A stretch of DNA of 64,000 nt from positions 435,001 to 499,000 of the forward strand of contig CALNXK010000039.1 of the NCBI GenBank assembly GCA_942486035.1, in the 5' to 3' direction. The DNA is from Porites lobata. Its lineage: Eukaryota > Cnidaria > Anthozoa > Scleractinia > Poritidae. The notes beneath the pieces were generated by a model that saw only the letters and a program-made list of their open reading frames with translations, was not told the DNA's origin and did no database searches. The position numbers and the translations under genes are program-made. Within the stretch, counting starts at the first letter, position 1, and every line of letters starts with the position of its first letter. Positions 10,774 through 22,276 of this stretch are shown piece by piece.

Positions 10774-13700
10774 ATGACCACTGATTTAAGTAACCTTTCT
10801 ATTTCTGAATTAAAAAAGATTAAAAAAAGATGAACTACAAAACTCAAGAAAGAGTATTCTCAATATAAGAAAGAACAAAAATTGATTACTGATATAATGA
10901 AAATACAGCAAACACAAAATAAAATTAAACCGCCACCCAAACCCAAATCATTTGATGAGTATTTTCGGGAATGCATTCGTAACAAAACAATTCCTGCTGA
11001 TACTCCTCCACATCTTCGCAAAGCTCTTGAACGAGCTCTCAGGGAATATCAACAAGGAATCATAAAAGAGAAATCAGCTCTTGAAGAATTTGCTAACAAA
11101 TATGTTATCAAAGGAGAATCTGGTGTACTCCATTTCAATATTTTCAAAGTAAAGCCCCCCAGCTCAAAGAGTTTTTACGACATCATCGCAATATTAAAGT
11201 TCGGCTGGTGTTGGTTTGCCTAATGGAGAAAATTGACGGTGATTACAAATTATCTACCAAAACTCAAGATAAAGCATATTTCCACTCAGATACTCATATT
11301 AATCTCGCAGCAACATATGTCAAGCAAATACTTGTTGTAATGATTAAAAAGATTATTGACAGTATTGAAGTTTATCAGAAAGCTGGCTCTGGTTGGTATT
11401 TTAAAGAAGTAGTTAATCTTGAAATGCACACTGTTGATTACAAACCGATAAGGGGCTCGTCTTACATTCCACTTCCAGATTTTATTATGAGAAAGAAAGC
11501 AATAATCAACCTTCAAAACCGTGACAACAAATGTTTTCTTTGGTCAGATACTTAGATATCTTCATCCAGCGAATCGTTATGAAAATCGACTGACAGATTT
11601 GAAACAATATGAAAATGATCTTAATACCAAGGGTATTGATTACCCAGTCAAACTAAAAGATATCACCAAGTTTGAATCCCTTAATCCATCACTGTCAGGA
11701 ATTAATGTATTTTCAATTAATGATAACAACAAGTTTTATGCTCTTAGAATGGCGCAGCGAAACCCCCAGCAAACAATCGATTTGTTTCTTCACGAATGTG
11801 ATGGTAAATATCATTATTCACTCATTAAAAACTTTTCACGATTATTTAGATCTGAAATAACGTCAAGGACAAATGGTGTACTCCATATTTGCAAGAAATG
11901 TTTTACTCATTTCTCAAAAGAGGATCTATACGACAAATATATTAAATATTGTTCATCCAATGAAACAGTTGCTGTGAAAATGCCTTCAAGAAACACGAAG
12001 TTGCGTTTTGTTAATTACCACAAACAACTTCCAATCCCTTTTGTAGTTTATGCTGATTTTGAATGTTTTACCAAACCAATGAGCACTTGTAGCCCCAATC
12101 CAGAAGATTCTTATACTTACAGCTATTAGAAACATGAGCCATCAAGATTTTGTCTTTATCTCAAAGGACTGGATGGAATTAACAAACTATTTAAACCTAT
12201 TACTTATACAAAGAAATCTGAGGATGATGATGTGGCTGTAATATTTGTTTCCAAACTTGAGAAATTGACACATAAGATTTATAACGATTTCTACCGCAAA
12301 CCAATACCAATGAAACTTGATATGACTCGTCAACAAGAGTATTATTCCGCTACTAAATGTCATATATGTGGTGGAGAGTTAAATGATGATAGAGTACGTG
12401 ACCACTGTCACTTTACTGGAGTTTATCGAGGAGCTGCTCATAACAGGTGTAACTTGCAATGTCGAAAGCCAATGATTTTCCAGTCATATTTCATAATCTT
12501 CAGGGTTATGGTGGGCATCTGTTTATTAAACAACTTGCGCGACTGTCAGGCGGACTGTCCTGCATTCCATCGAAAGAAGAGAAATATATCTCATTTTCCT
12601 AGAAGATAAAGGTTGGTGAGTACAAATCTCGACGAAATGGAGAAACAGTTTCACTTAATTTTGAGATACGACTTATTGACTCTTTCAAGTTTCTTCAAAC
12701 GTCTCTTGCTAATCTTGTTGGGAATCTTCAACCAGATGATTGTCACAACACAAAAGGCCATAATCAAAGATAGTGAGCGAAGCGAGGGTGTAGTGGAATT
12801 GTTAACTCGTAAAGGTGTTTATCCTTATGACTATGTTTCATCTATTGAACGATTCTCTGAGACACAACTCCCACCCAAATCAGAATTCTATTCTCGCTCA
12901 AATGATGCGGATATATCTGATGCTGATTACCAACATGCACTCAATGTATGGAATACATTTCAATGCCAGACTATTCGTGATTATAACGATCTCTACCTCA
13001 AGTCTGATGTTCTCTTGCTGGCAGATGTATTTGAGTCATTTAGAAAAACCTGTTTCAGACATTACAATCTAGACCCAGCGCATTACTATACGTCTCCTGG
13101 ACTAGCCTGGGATGCATGTCTTAAAACTACTGGGCAAGAATTACAGTTGTTGCATGATTACGATATGTGGATGATGTTTGAGCGTGGTATTCGCGGAGGA
13201 ATAACTCACATATCGCGGCGGTATGTTTAGGCGAATAACAAATATATGCGTGATTATAATCCTAATAAACCTTCTACATACAATCAATATTTAGATGCCA
13301 ACAATCTCTATGGGTGGGCAATGTCACAGCCACTTCCAACACATGGCTTTAGATGGAAGAAAGATTTAACGGTATACAGTGTAATTGATCTGCTAGAAAA
13401 TCGAAAGACAAACAAGGGATATATATTTGAGGTTGATCTGGATTGTCTAAGTGAACTGTGGAATAAACACAATGATTATCCTCTTGCACCAGAGAAGATG
13501 GTGGTAAATGGAGTAGATAAACTAAGTGGATCCTTTAAACCCAGGTCACACTCCGTAGTTCATTATCGCAATCTCAAACAATATCTTGAAATGGGAATGA
13601 GATTAACTGCTGTTCACAGGGGAATATCATTTTATCAATCTCCTTGGATGGCGCCGTATATTTTAAAAAATATAGAGCTTAGAAAGGCTGCAGCCAACAG

Positions 13701-14467
13701 TTTTGCGAAAGATTTTTTCAAACTGATGAACAATTCAGTATTTGGTAAAACAATAGAAAACATTAGAAAGAGACAGAATGTGGAGTTGATTGATAATCGG
13801 CGAGAAGCCTTACGACTGTCTACAAAACCAAACTTTGATCTTGCTACAATATTTGATCGCAATCTTATTGCTGTTCACATGAAGAGAACTGAAGTGTATT
13901 TTAACAAACCAATATATGTTGGGCAAGCAATACTAGATTTGTAAAAAACGTTAATGTTTGATTTTCATTATGATTATATTAGAGCGAAATATGATGACGC
14001 GGCTGAGTTGTTGTCTACTGATACAGACAGTTTGTTGTACCTAATTCATACGGATGATTTTTATCAGGATATATCTCACGATATTAAGCGTAAGTTTGAT
14101 ACTAGTGACTACCCTGAGAATCATCCATCTGGTATTAAGACAGGAGTTAACAAGAAAGCAATTGGAAAGTTCAAAGATGAAGTAGCCGGTCGTCAGATTA
14201 CTCACTTTGTTGGGTTGAGGCCAAAGCTTTACAGTTTAAAAGTTGAAGGGGGCGGCGATGCCAGGGAAACTAGAAAATGTAAAGGGATAAAGAAAAATGT
14301 GATTAAACATGAAATCACATTTGAAGATTACAAACAGTGTTTATTTCCTGCAGAAAAACAAATGAGAGCGATGAATATTAAACCATGAAAACCATGATAT
14401 TTACTCATAGAGTATAAATAAGAGACAGGTCCGTGAGGATCAGATTCATACTCTTGCTGTTAGATAA
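10774..14467 (+). pseudogene. polB: Protein-primed DNA polymerase B (pPolB) of the Polinton, broken
   Basis: Replicative polymerase that copies linear element DNA with a protein primer. Order of parts: a Lys-rich N-terminal helix region (from ATG 10774), a conserved N-terminal domain, an exonuclease region with VVYADFECF near 12045 (DxE of ExoI), a Cys/His cluster CHICGG...RDHCHF...RGAAHNRCN near 12355-12450 resembling an HNH/endonuclease-VII zinc site, palm motif A YLDANNLYGWAM near 13290, motif B NNSVFGKTIENI near 13730 and motif C STDTDSLLYL near 14015. Expected full length is about 1,200 aa, typical of Polinton pPolB. Breaks seen: TGA at 10831, a frame change in a C-run near 11155, a frame change near 11550, TAG at 12127, out-of-frame stretch about 12480-12750, TAG at 13228, TAA at 13942 and a frame change near 14385. 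A short GC-rich insertion (12772-12788) adds SERSEG in frame. All palm motifs survive but the protein cannot be made in one piece. Confidence 0.92.
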
Positions 14468-14485
14468 AATAATCTTAAATTAAGT

Positions 14486-15007
14486 ATGCGATACACAAAC
14501 AAGCAAGTAGAGTTATATTTAAGCTATCTCAACCCCCAATCAACTCAAGAATCTGATAGAAGAGTTAGACGCCGCAATTGTGGATGCGATAGATTCTGGA
14601 GGGAGATGGGTTATAATTGGTGTGAGAAATGTTATATGAGTAATGGTCATGCTTTGGGATACTACGATCAACGAGAGTATGAGAGATTTCATTTTCGACA
14701 GAGATCTATTTATCAGCGAAAATATCATTATGAGAAAAAGATTGAAGATATCTTTAATAAGTTTGGGTTAATACTAACAGAGGAAGAAAAACACTGCTTA
14801 TACAAGCGATTAATGGAGACTGGTGGTAGTGAGCGAAGTAAGAGTAAAAGAGATTTAATGTTGAGTTTAAACAATAAATTTAAGAGAAAGAGAATGATAA
14901 GTATTTACTACCTCACTAGAAAAATATTACAGGAAATGGGATGTAATGGTTATCAAACAATAGATCTTAAGATTTCTAATCAAACGCTTGAGAAATATGA
15001 GCGCTAA
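14486..15007 (+). CDS. VLTF3-like zinc-ribbon protein (putative late transcription factor), 173 aa
   Basis: Follows polB on the same strand 18 bp after its stop. The frame is open from ATG 14486. It has a Cys pattern NCGCDRFW...WCEKC (two CxC/CxxC pairs near residues 31-48), then a run of aromatic and basic residues with the block RQRSIYQRKYHYEKKIEDI. This arrangement of an N-terminal zinc ribbon followed by RxSxYxRxxH/YF-type sequence resembles poxvirus/NCLDV late transcription factor VLTF3. I infer the assignment by eye; a profile search would decide. The C-terminal half contains an insertion-like GGSERSKSK (14828-14843). If correct, it would drive late (virion) genes. It overlaps the next small gene by 12 bp. 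Confidence 0.55.
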   Translation: MRYTNKQVELYLSYLNPQSTQESDRRVRRRNCGCDRFWREMGYNWCEKCYMSNGHALGYYDQREYERFHFRQRSIYQRKYHYEKKIEDIFNKFGLILTEEEKHCLYKRLMETGGSERSKSKRDLMLSLNNKFKRKRMISIYYLTRKILQEMGCNGYQTIDLKISNQTLEKYER

Positions 15008-15250
15008 TGGAGATATTACAAATCAATATACTCGATACCTGTTAAATAACCAAGCGTTTCATACTCTTGAAAACATGTGTCAGCGACATAAACACATCCT
15101 CGCCTCATGCGACAATGTTTCCAGAATGCGCGAAAGGCGGTAGAGAAGATTAATTGATTGCGGAGAACATTTGAGACTGTTACAAAACTATTTCGCTCTG
15201 CAAATAGTCTTTAGAGAATTAGTGCCCATTTTGTATTATGCGAGAAATAT
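14996..15250 (+). pseudogene. Small Polinton coiled-coil-like gene, cut by a LINE
   Basis: Begins at ATG 14996, overlapping the end of the preceding gene in another frame. The translation has ENMCQRHKHILASCDNVS and SRMRERR, then TAG at 15141-15143, after which the same frame continues with LIDCGEHLRLLQNYFALQ up to the LINE at about 15255. Heptad-like Leu spacing suggests a helical or coiled-coil protein of about 85 aa or more. Function unknown. Continuation of the frame across the TAG supports a nonsense mutation. Confidence 0.5.
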
Positions 15251-15254
15251 TTAT

Positions 15255-16370
15255 ACATACATACATACATACTTTATTGGCTCGTCCCCACGGGGCTTTT
15301 CAGAGTCAATTTTACATTACAAAATTATAAACCAAGTACATGACAATAAGAATATAACAATGATAAAAGAAGACAAAGGTCAATAAAATTAATTAAATTA
15401 ATTAAATAAAGCAGTCATTAAGAAGCTTTTGCCTGAGTAAACACTTGAATTCCGTCACGGATGGGCTAAGTTTGAGCGCAGGCTGCAACTCATTCGAGAG
15501 AGAGGTTGCTCTATATTGAAAGGTCCTTTGGCTGCTGGCAGTGCGGAAGAGTGGTATGTTCAAAAGTTGAGAATTTCTCGTATTCCTTGTCGAGACGGCG
15601 GATCTTCCAACGAGCTTTGATGTCAAATACTCCGGAGCACAACTCGTCATGCACTTAAAAACCAGAACAGCAAAACGAAAATAAAGTTGTTGCCTGATTG
15701 GTAGCCAGCGCAAGTCTTTTAGCAAAGGAGTTATGTGATCGAATTTTTAGCGCCGCTCAAAATACGACAAGCGAAATTCTGTACTGCTTGGAGCTTGTCC
15801 AGATTAGTTTGAGTAGTATTGCTCCAAACAGAAGAGCAATAGAATAATTTAATAAATAATAAGGCATTTATAATAATAATTAGCGCGTGTTTATTAAAAA
15901 TATGCTTAACGCGGTTAATTTGGCCCAAACGTGACATGCATGAGGATACAGTAGAAACAATATGCTCATTATATGTTAAGTTAGAGTCCAGTGTGACACC
16001 AAGGTCTCTTGCAGCCTTAACGGGCTCGAGTTCCTTCCCCAATAGAAATAGCCTAAAGTCGCTAACCTTAGCAGTCATTTGCCGGCTGCCGAATATCACT
16101 AGTTTTGTTTTATCTGGGTTGAGTAAAAGCTGATTATCAAAGCACCAATTCCTAATGCTTAACAAGTCCTTGTTCATTTTTTCTATCGTTTCGTGCTGAT
16201 CGCGGAGTTGAAATGACATGAGAAGTTTGGTATCGTCGACGTAACACTGCGATGTACAATTTTCTGGCACAGAAGGGAGAGATACTTGTAAACAAGACAA
16301 CCCCGGATGAAGTCATCACAGTATATATTTGATTTATAACGCGGCATGTAATAGTTAACGTATTCAACGA
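15255..16370 (-). mobile_element. 5'-truncated LINE (reverse transcriptase fragment)
   Basis: On the minus strand the coding region begins within the RT palm: QCYVDDTKLLMSF carries the YxDD catalytic motif, followed by LLLNPDKTKLVIFGS and the usual C-terminal region with FCACRILSG-like and LRWLPIRQQLYFRFA. Two open frames (16300-15731 and 15725-15402) are separated by a frame change. The 3' end (15255-15290) is an ATACATAC microsatellite next to AATAAAG, like the 3' end of the LINE at 33.6 kb. Family resembles CR1/Jockey-type non-LTR elements. It is inserted between the small plus-strand gene and the hairpin array. Confidence 0.85.
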
Positions 16371-16654
16371 TTGTGTTTATCATCTTCTATCTAAAGATTA
16401 GATAGAGGACGAAAAAGTACTACAAATACTAGTGAAGAAAAAATAAAAATATTTATATCTATATTTTATTTTGGATTAAAATATTTAGTAGTTCTTATTA
16501 CACTCTAGAGATCATATCTATCTATTGTGTTTATCATCTTCTATCTAAAGAGTAGATAGAAGTTTTAATAAGTACTATTATTAAAGAAGAAAATAAAAAT
16601 ATTTATATATTTTTTTTATTTTAGATTAAAATATGTAGTAGTTCTTTTTACACT
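16371..16654. terminator. Tandem AT-rich hairpin units at a convergent Polinton junction (array I)
   Basis: Two similar units of about 150 bp. Each begins TTGTGTTTATCATCTTCTAT, has a short stem TCTATCTAAAGANTAGATAG, then an AAGTACTA arm, an AT-rich spacer with AAAATAAAAATATTTATAT, an inverse arm (TAGTAGTTCTT) and closes with CTCTAGAGATCAT. The second unit abuts the stop codon of the minus-strand gene at 16655. Related units are found at the two other convergent junctions (29823-30053 and 37560-37790). Confidence 0.65.
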
Positions 16655-17236
16655 CTAGAGATCATATTTATCCAAACATCTTTCTTTTTTAGTTTCCAGT
16701 TCTTCTATTGATTTCTCTGCTTTATTTCTAAGAAGATTAACCATTCCTTTTTTATTATAATTGTAAGAAAAAGTATACCGATTATTATCTTTCTTTGATT
16801 TAGCTCTTTTTTTTTTCGTTTAGAATAAGACTTATAGATCCGGGATTTATATCTAAGTCTTTTCCTGCGGAAGAAGTAGAATAGTAAAAAGATTTTGCGT
16901 CAGTGTCGAGATTAGTTGCTATAATATTCACCCTATCTTTATAGGGATTATTGTCACTTTTGTTTACAACAAGTTTTACATTAGATAAAGAGTTATCTAG
17001 TTTGTCTCCATATATATTAATTATATCTAAATAATTACTAATATTTCTACCTACAGCTGCTTGATAGATAAACTTGTCTACAGGATATTTAACAGGATTT
17101 TTTTATTTGTTCTAATAGTTAATACCATTTTATGATTGTGTAAACTTTGTTTTGCCTCTCTGTCTCTTGAATTCATAATATTGCCATCTGGACTAAGGTA
17201 GTAGTTTGTAAAGATAGGATGATGTATATTACTCAT
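16655..17236 (-). pseudogene. Unknown Polinton gene, frameshifted, about 190 aa
   Basis: Minus strand, ATG at 17236 (MSNIHHPIFTNYYLSPDGN), with frame changes in a T-run near 17100 and another near 16810, and a stop at 16655 next to the hairpin array. The middle frame reads DKFIYQAAVGRNISNYLDII and the end is Lys-rich. Neither a known domain nor membrane segments are seen. It is in the same direction as the fibre-like and ATPase genes further right, from which it is now separated by the TTAA element. Confidence 0.55.
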
Positions 17237-17296
17237 TTATCTTTGATTATTCATTTTTAGAAAAATCAAATTAAGAAAAAGTACTACAAATATTAA

Positions 17297-17927
17297 GAGC
17301 GACTGTCTGTAAATATCGACCAAAATCGACTTTTTGTGGCACCCGTTCAAAATTCGAATTTCCCTCATTTTTGGCTCATCGATAACCCTTAATGAGTAAT
17401 GAAACATGCTGTAGTTAGTTTTCCCAAATAACGTATTCTTTTGTTAAAATTCGAGGAAACTCATTTTGCCCGTTCGGAGCTCAAAATCCACTTCCGGTAA
17501 AGCGTGACTTTACACAAATTCCATTGACTCGTACGTCAAACCACAACGATTTGGCAGCCTTTATAGAACACGAATAGTTTTTATGACCCTTTCTTTCTTA
17601 TAAGACGATAAATTTGTGAAAGCTGTGATAAGTTTGTGGCCAAAAAGGTATTGTTAAAAATAGGCCCTATTGACAATTTCTACTGTTCAAAATTATAGGG
17701 TGAAAATAATGTAAATTTTTACAATGCACTATAACTTAGAATTTCGCAAATTGACTTTCTACGGCTTAACTAGGTCCCAATATATCAGAAAATCGAAACA
17801 AATCTCTGGGCAAACGATTTTAAGAAGCCTGCAAGACGCCGAGTTCAACCCTAATTTTGCGAAAAATCGCGACATTCCAGTGGTTAAAAGTAGCGTGACA
17901 CGGCCCGTCACGCCAGCGGTGTTAACG
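17297..17927. repeat. Left inverted repeat of the TTAA element
   Basis: Inverse of 21099-21719. Small indels and point changes distinguish the arms. Its inner limit is around GGCCCGTCACGCCAGCGGTG. Confidence 0.8.
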
Positions 17928-18598
17928 ACAGATTCACTTTCAACATTCTATTCTACACTGATCACATGCCAAATTCCAGCATACAATCTATATTACATCT
18001 TTCAATACACTTATCTTATTTAGAAGAGTCATTTTGTTTGGATACCATATATAGTGTAGAACCGCCCAAAAGTCAGCTTTTTTTGAGCGACGTCGGCAAG
18101 ACGTCGACGACCGGAGCCCAACGAAAACAAACTTTAAACAAGTACAGTGGTGTGTTTTATCAATTTAAGCATGAGTCAAAAAGCATAAATACGTTAAATT
18201 TAAGACGGGGATAACAAATATTAACTAATTAGAACTCTCTTTTTTCTTTCGAGTTTTCTCTTTCAAATATTTATGTATAAGTATAAATGTACGTTTCGAT
18301 GTATTACTATCACGCTTATAAAGTTACATTGTAGCTAACGTTTCAGAAAACATTTTAACTCGTTTCGATCGACGATGAAACAACATCATCAAAAACAAAG
18401 CACCAAAAACTTTCCTCTGCAGCAAAACAGAAAATAGAAAAAAAAGTGTCGTTTTACTAATGTTAAAGCAGGAATAGTTGCAGCGTGATCATGAGCTTTT
18501 TAAAATGGCAAATGCTCCTAAATGGACATCTATAGATCCCTTGCATCGCCATTGGAAAAAAACTCTCTGGCCCACTATGAACTAGCCTATTCCAGGCG

Positions 18599-18646
18599 TA
18601 GTGGACAGTGGACAGTGGATAGTGGATAGTGGAAAGTGGACAGTGG
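18599..18646. repeat. Short tandem repeat (AGTGGAC/AGTGGAT units)
   Basis: Seven or so 7-base units of the form AGTGGAC, AGTGGAT or AGTGGAA in a row. Low-complexity sequence inside the TTAA element. Confidence 0.85.
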
Positions 18647-18838
18647 CGCGAAATGGGGAACGGAGGAAAACAAACGTGGAAGAGAGTAAGAGGGAGAGAG
18701 GAGCAGGACCTTTCGCCCTCTCTCCCTAACCCCGTCCCTTCGCCATTTTTTCTAGCCCACTTTTCTTTGCGTTTTCCCAACTACCTGAAGGCCTGTTACA
18801 GGTTAACTACGTCCTCCATTTACAATTTTTATGGTATA

Positions 18839-19205
18839 TACCGTATTTATTCGATTAACCGCCCTGAGCGCTTATTAAATTTTTGGACCTTGAGAGTGGG
18901 CGCTTATTCGAGGTGGGTGCTTATTCGAGGCTGGGCGCTTATTAAATTTTCGCCATTCTCTGCAAGTGTAGTATGTTAGTTTCGTAACAAAATGATAAAA
19001 AATGTAACAAAGCAAGGTTCTGTAAAATGCTCTGAGGAAAACTCCGTCTTCAGGAGGGTCTCTTTATTACTTATTATCTCTTATTTGAGTTTGTGTGGGA
19101 GAGAGTGGGGTGGGGTTGGGCGCTATAACTTTGCTGCCTTTAGGATGGGCGCTTATTCGAGGTGGGCGCTAATTCGAGGTTAGGCGCTTATTCGAATAAA
19201 TACAG
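18839..19205. repeat. Host MITE copy inside the TTAA element (inverted relative to 1369-1797)
   Basis: Starts ACCGTATTTATTCGATTAA, contains GGGCGCTTATTCGAGG repeats and ends TTCGAATAAATACAGT. It is the same family into which the Polinton itself is inserted, showing that the TTAA element carries cargo picked up from this genome. Confidence 0.75.
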
Positions 19206-21098
19206 TATTCAACTTGAGCGTCGAGCACTTTTGGCGCTTTGTTATTGATCAGCAGGAACGGATTTGGTAGTACTAACTTTTCAACTGCTTTTAGACTGCG
19301 AAACTTTTTTTTCTTTCTTGTTTTCTTTCTTTTATTTTTCTTTCTCATTTTCTAATGTATTTTTTAGACTTATTTTTCGATTCTCTCCCCAGTCTCACTC
19401 ACCTCTCCCCTCCCCCGCAGTGCCCCCTCTGCTCCAGACAAGAGGGAACGACCATTTTGAATTGCTCCAGACCATTACCTCGACTATTCCGCCTTCTTGG
19501 CTTACGCAAAAAGTACGGGCTGCTTTGTGGCCTGAAAGACTTTGCACTGATTGACGTTTTAGTGTCATGGAAACTCTAGCTGTAATACTGAACTGCAGAT
19601 GACAGGTTAAAAGACTGAAAGTTCCTTTCAACAGCGTTTGGAAGGAGAACATCGTCTTTTCCGCAAAAAAAAAAAAAAGAAACAAAAAACAATAAAAATA
19701 GGGAAACAAAATAGAGTATAATACTAAACCTAAGAAGAACCTTGTAACGAACGAATGGGAACACCTAAAAGGGAAAGGCAGACTTGAGGACTTTCCTCAT
19801 CCTCCGTAACCTTAGTCCATGAAACTTAGATGCCCAAGCAGGCCTCCAAAGCCCCACCTTTGCCTTTGTCACAAACCGAATACTAGAAGACTGAAAGCCT
19901 TAGTCCGCTTTACGTAAGTACCTTGTAGATCTCCAGAAGAATTGTTTGCAGCCGGCCCTCAAAACCCCAAGAGACTTCGCCTTCTGCTGGTCAATATATA
20001 GGAAGGCTATTCCAAAGAACTGCTCCAAAAAACTATTTTTCTTAACATTTGTCTGAGGTAGAGGAATAGCGAGCTTTCTGTTGGTGTCTCTTAATAAGTA
20101 ATTAGAGATACTGCAACGATCTGCCCTTGCTACGATCTATTATGCACTTAACATGCCCCTCAAAAGTACTTAAGATATATGACGCATAGTTTGCTATACA
20201 CCCGCCTCTCACTGCTCTTTGACGAAATGTCCCTGGCGGCAGATAGCGATGAGAGGAAGCTTTATCGCAGGCTCTTGGCATCAAGGCTTTTCTACTATTT
20301 ACATTGGTAAACTGGTCGCTTCACGGTTTGGCCAAATCGTGAGGAGAATTCAGGACTGATTAATTTTGATTCCGTTCGGTAATTGCGTTTACCATTTTCC
20401 TAAGTCAGTTTTGTTTAATGAAAAACGGCCGCGAAAGCCTGAAACTAATATTCAAAAAAGGTTTGAAGACAGGACATCCGAACTTCCGCCTGGAAGTTTC
20501 CATCCAGGAAAATAGGCGATTGCCTTTTCAGACGTTCGTTTGTTTCAGGAATTTTCCACTGAAACGTCGAAAGCAACCCGAAATTGAGTTTATGGTAAGC
20601 CTGGCAAAGCACCAAAGAGTTCTCTTAGTTTGTTTTAATGGGTCATAGTCATGCAGTAGCTTCATGATTCATACACGTTGTCATACAAGTATATGCTCCT
20701 CTTGGGGCATCCACGTAGTCTTTTCTTTTTTCAGTTTTGAGAGCCCGCAAGGGTAAAAACTTCGAAGAGAACTATTGCACCAATACCTAGTCTAACATAT
20801 TTTTATTCTTTAAAACTGCTTCAAGGAAATTATTTTTTATAAACCAAATGGAATTGATTGGCAATGATTTAATTCGCAAATATCTCTCAATGCAAAAATT
20901 CATTCAGTAATCAGTTTTAGTTTTCAGATTTTGTTCTGTTTATATACCATTTTTTGAGGGAAATCGCCAGTCTGAAACTGAACATGAAAGTGTGTGACGC
21001 TATCCCAGGGACCCTAAATGTTGTATCTGAAGAAAATGCTGCAATCAATGAGAATAATAGGTTTACTGCCTTTAAGTAAATTGTTTAAAGCGTATCTA
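19206..21098. other. Internal region of the TTAA element, no gene recognised
   Basis: Open frames at 19264-19579 and 20418-20648 (plus) and 20102-20284 (minus) show no domain and no consistent coding signal. The stretch 19790-20300 on the minus strand has patches that look like a decayed coding region with several stops, but I cannot name it. Confidence 0.35.
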
Positions 21099-21719
21099 TC
21101 GGTAACACTGGCGTGACGGGCCGTGTAACGCTATTTTTAACCACGGCAATGTCGCGGTTTTTATGCAAAATTAGGGTTGAACTCAACGTCTTGCGGGCTA
21201 CTTAAAATCGTTTGCCCAGCGATTTGTTTCGATTTTCTGATAGATTAGGGCCTAGTTAAGCGGTAGAAAGTCAATTTGCGGAATTTTAAGTTATAGCGCA
21301 TTGTAAAAATTTGCTTTATTTTATCCCTATAATTTTAAACGGCAGAAATTGTTAATAGGGCCTATTTTTAACAATACCTGTTTGGCCACAAAATTATTAC
21401 AGCTTTCACAAATTTATCGCCTCATAGTAAAGAAAGGGTCATAAAAACTATTCGTGTTCTTCAAAGGCTGCCAAATCGTTGTGGTTTGACGTACGAGTCA
21501 ATGGAATTTGTGTAAAATTTCGCTTTACCGGAAGTGGATTTTGAGCTCTGTACGGGCAAAATGAGTTTTCTCGAATTTTAACAAACGAACACTTTATTTG
21601 GGAAAACTAACTACGGCATGTTTCATTACTCCTTAAGGGTTATCGATGAGTCAAATATGAGCGAAATCAAATTTTCAACTTGTGCCGACCGTGGGGTCGA
21701 TATTTACGGAAAGCCACTC
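21099..21719. repeat. Right inverted repeat of the TTAA element
   Basis: Inverse of 17297-17927. It ends at TTAA 21720-21723, inside the fibre-like gene. Confidence 0.8.
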
Positions 21720-22259
21720 TTAAGATCGGTGAAACCCAATGTTGTTGGCTGTTTTGATCCGATTGGAAGTGGAAGATTGTATATTTGTTTGTTGTTCATG
21801 TCCAGATTTCCAGTCATTTTTCTTGTTCCATCTAGCTTTAAAAAGACACTTCCATCGACTTTGTTATCATCTACATATTTCTTAGTTGCAGCGTTACCAT
21901 CAGCTGTTGGTGTTGGAAGATTTTCTATCTTATCATTGTTCATATTAACATCTCCAGTCATTGGATGTCTTCCATCTCTGTAAAACAAAATGACTGTCTG
22001 CGTATTGTTTTGTGGCTGGTTTATCTGCATCAGATGGTGCTTTAATAATGATGTTTTTCCACCGCTAGAATTCTCATCAACATATTTCTTTGTTGCCGCG
22101 TCGGTGTTGGATGCCGGAGCACCAATATTTCGTAGTTTTTTATTCACCATATCATAATTTTCATCTGCGGTGAGATTAAATCCAACTCCTGGAGCGCGTT
22201 GAATTCCTCGCGCAAATTGTTGTCCAGAGGAATGTTCGTTAAATATTACCAGTTTAACT
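21720..22259 (-). pseudogene. Fibre-like repeat protein of the Polinton, 3' end lost to the TTAA element
   Basis: Minus strand. The frame is open from about 22259; the first ATG is at 22150. Two repeats of the form NTDAATKKYVDEN and GNAATKKYVDDNK, with DVNMNNDKIENLP and NLDMNNKQIYNLP between them, are the pattern seen in phage and viral tail or attachment fibres, where such repeats form trimeric beta-structured shafts. It is probably a virion surface or host-binding protein; that role is an inference from the repeats. The reading frame runs straight into the inverted repeat of the TTAA element, so the C-terminal part is gone or displaced. Located directly downstream of the packaging ATPase on the same strand. 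Confidence 0.65.
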
Positions 22260-22276
22260 ATTGCTTAGACATTTAA

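Larger units (their letters stand above)
17293..21723. mobile_element. TTAA-flanked DNA transposon with about 620 bp inverted repeats, non-autonomous
   Basis: TTAA at 17293-17296 and 21720-21723 flank ends that start GAGCGACTG (left) and, inverted, GAGTGGCTT (right). The inverted repeats run about 17297-17927 and 21099-21719, well conserved (for example TTGACTCGTACGTCAAACCA and its inverse). The 3.2 kb centre holds other repeats but no transposase that I can find. TTAA targets suggest piggyBac-like mobilisation. It inserted into the 3' part of the fibre-like gene, whose last codons now read into the element. Confidence 0.8.
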
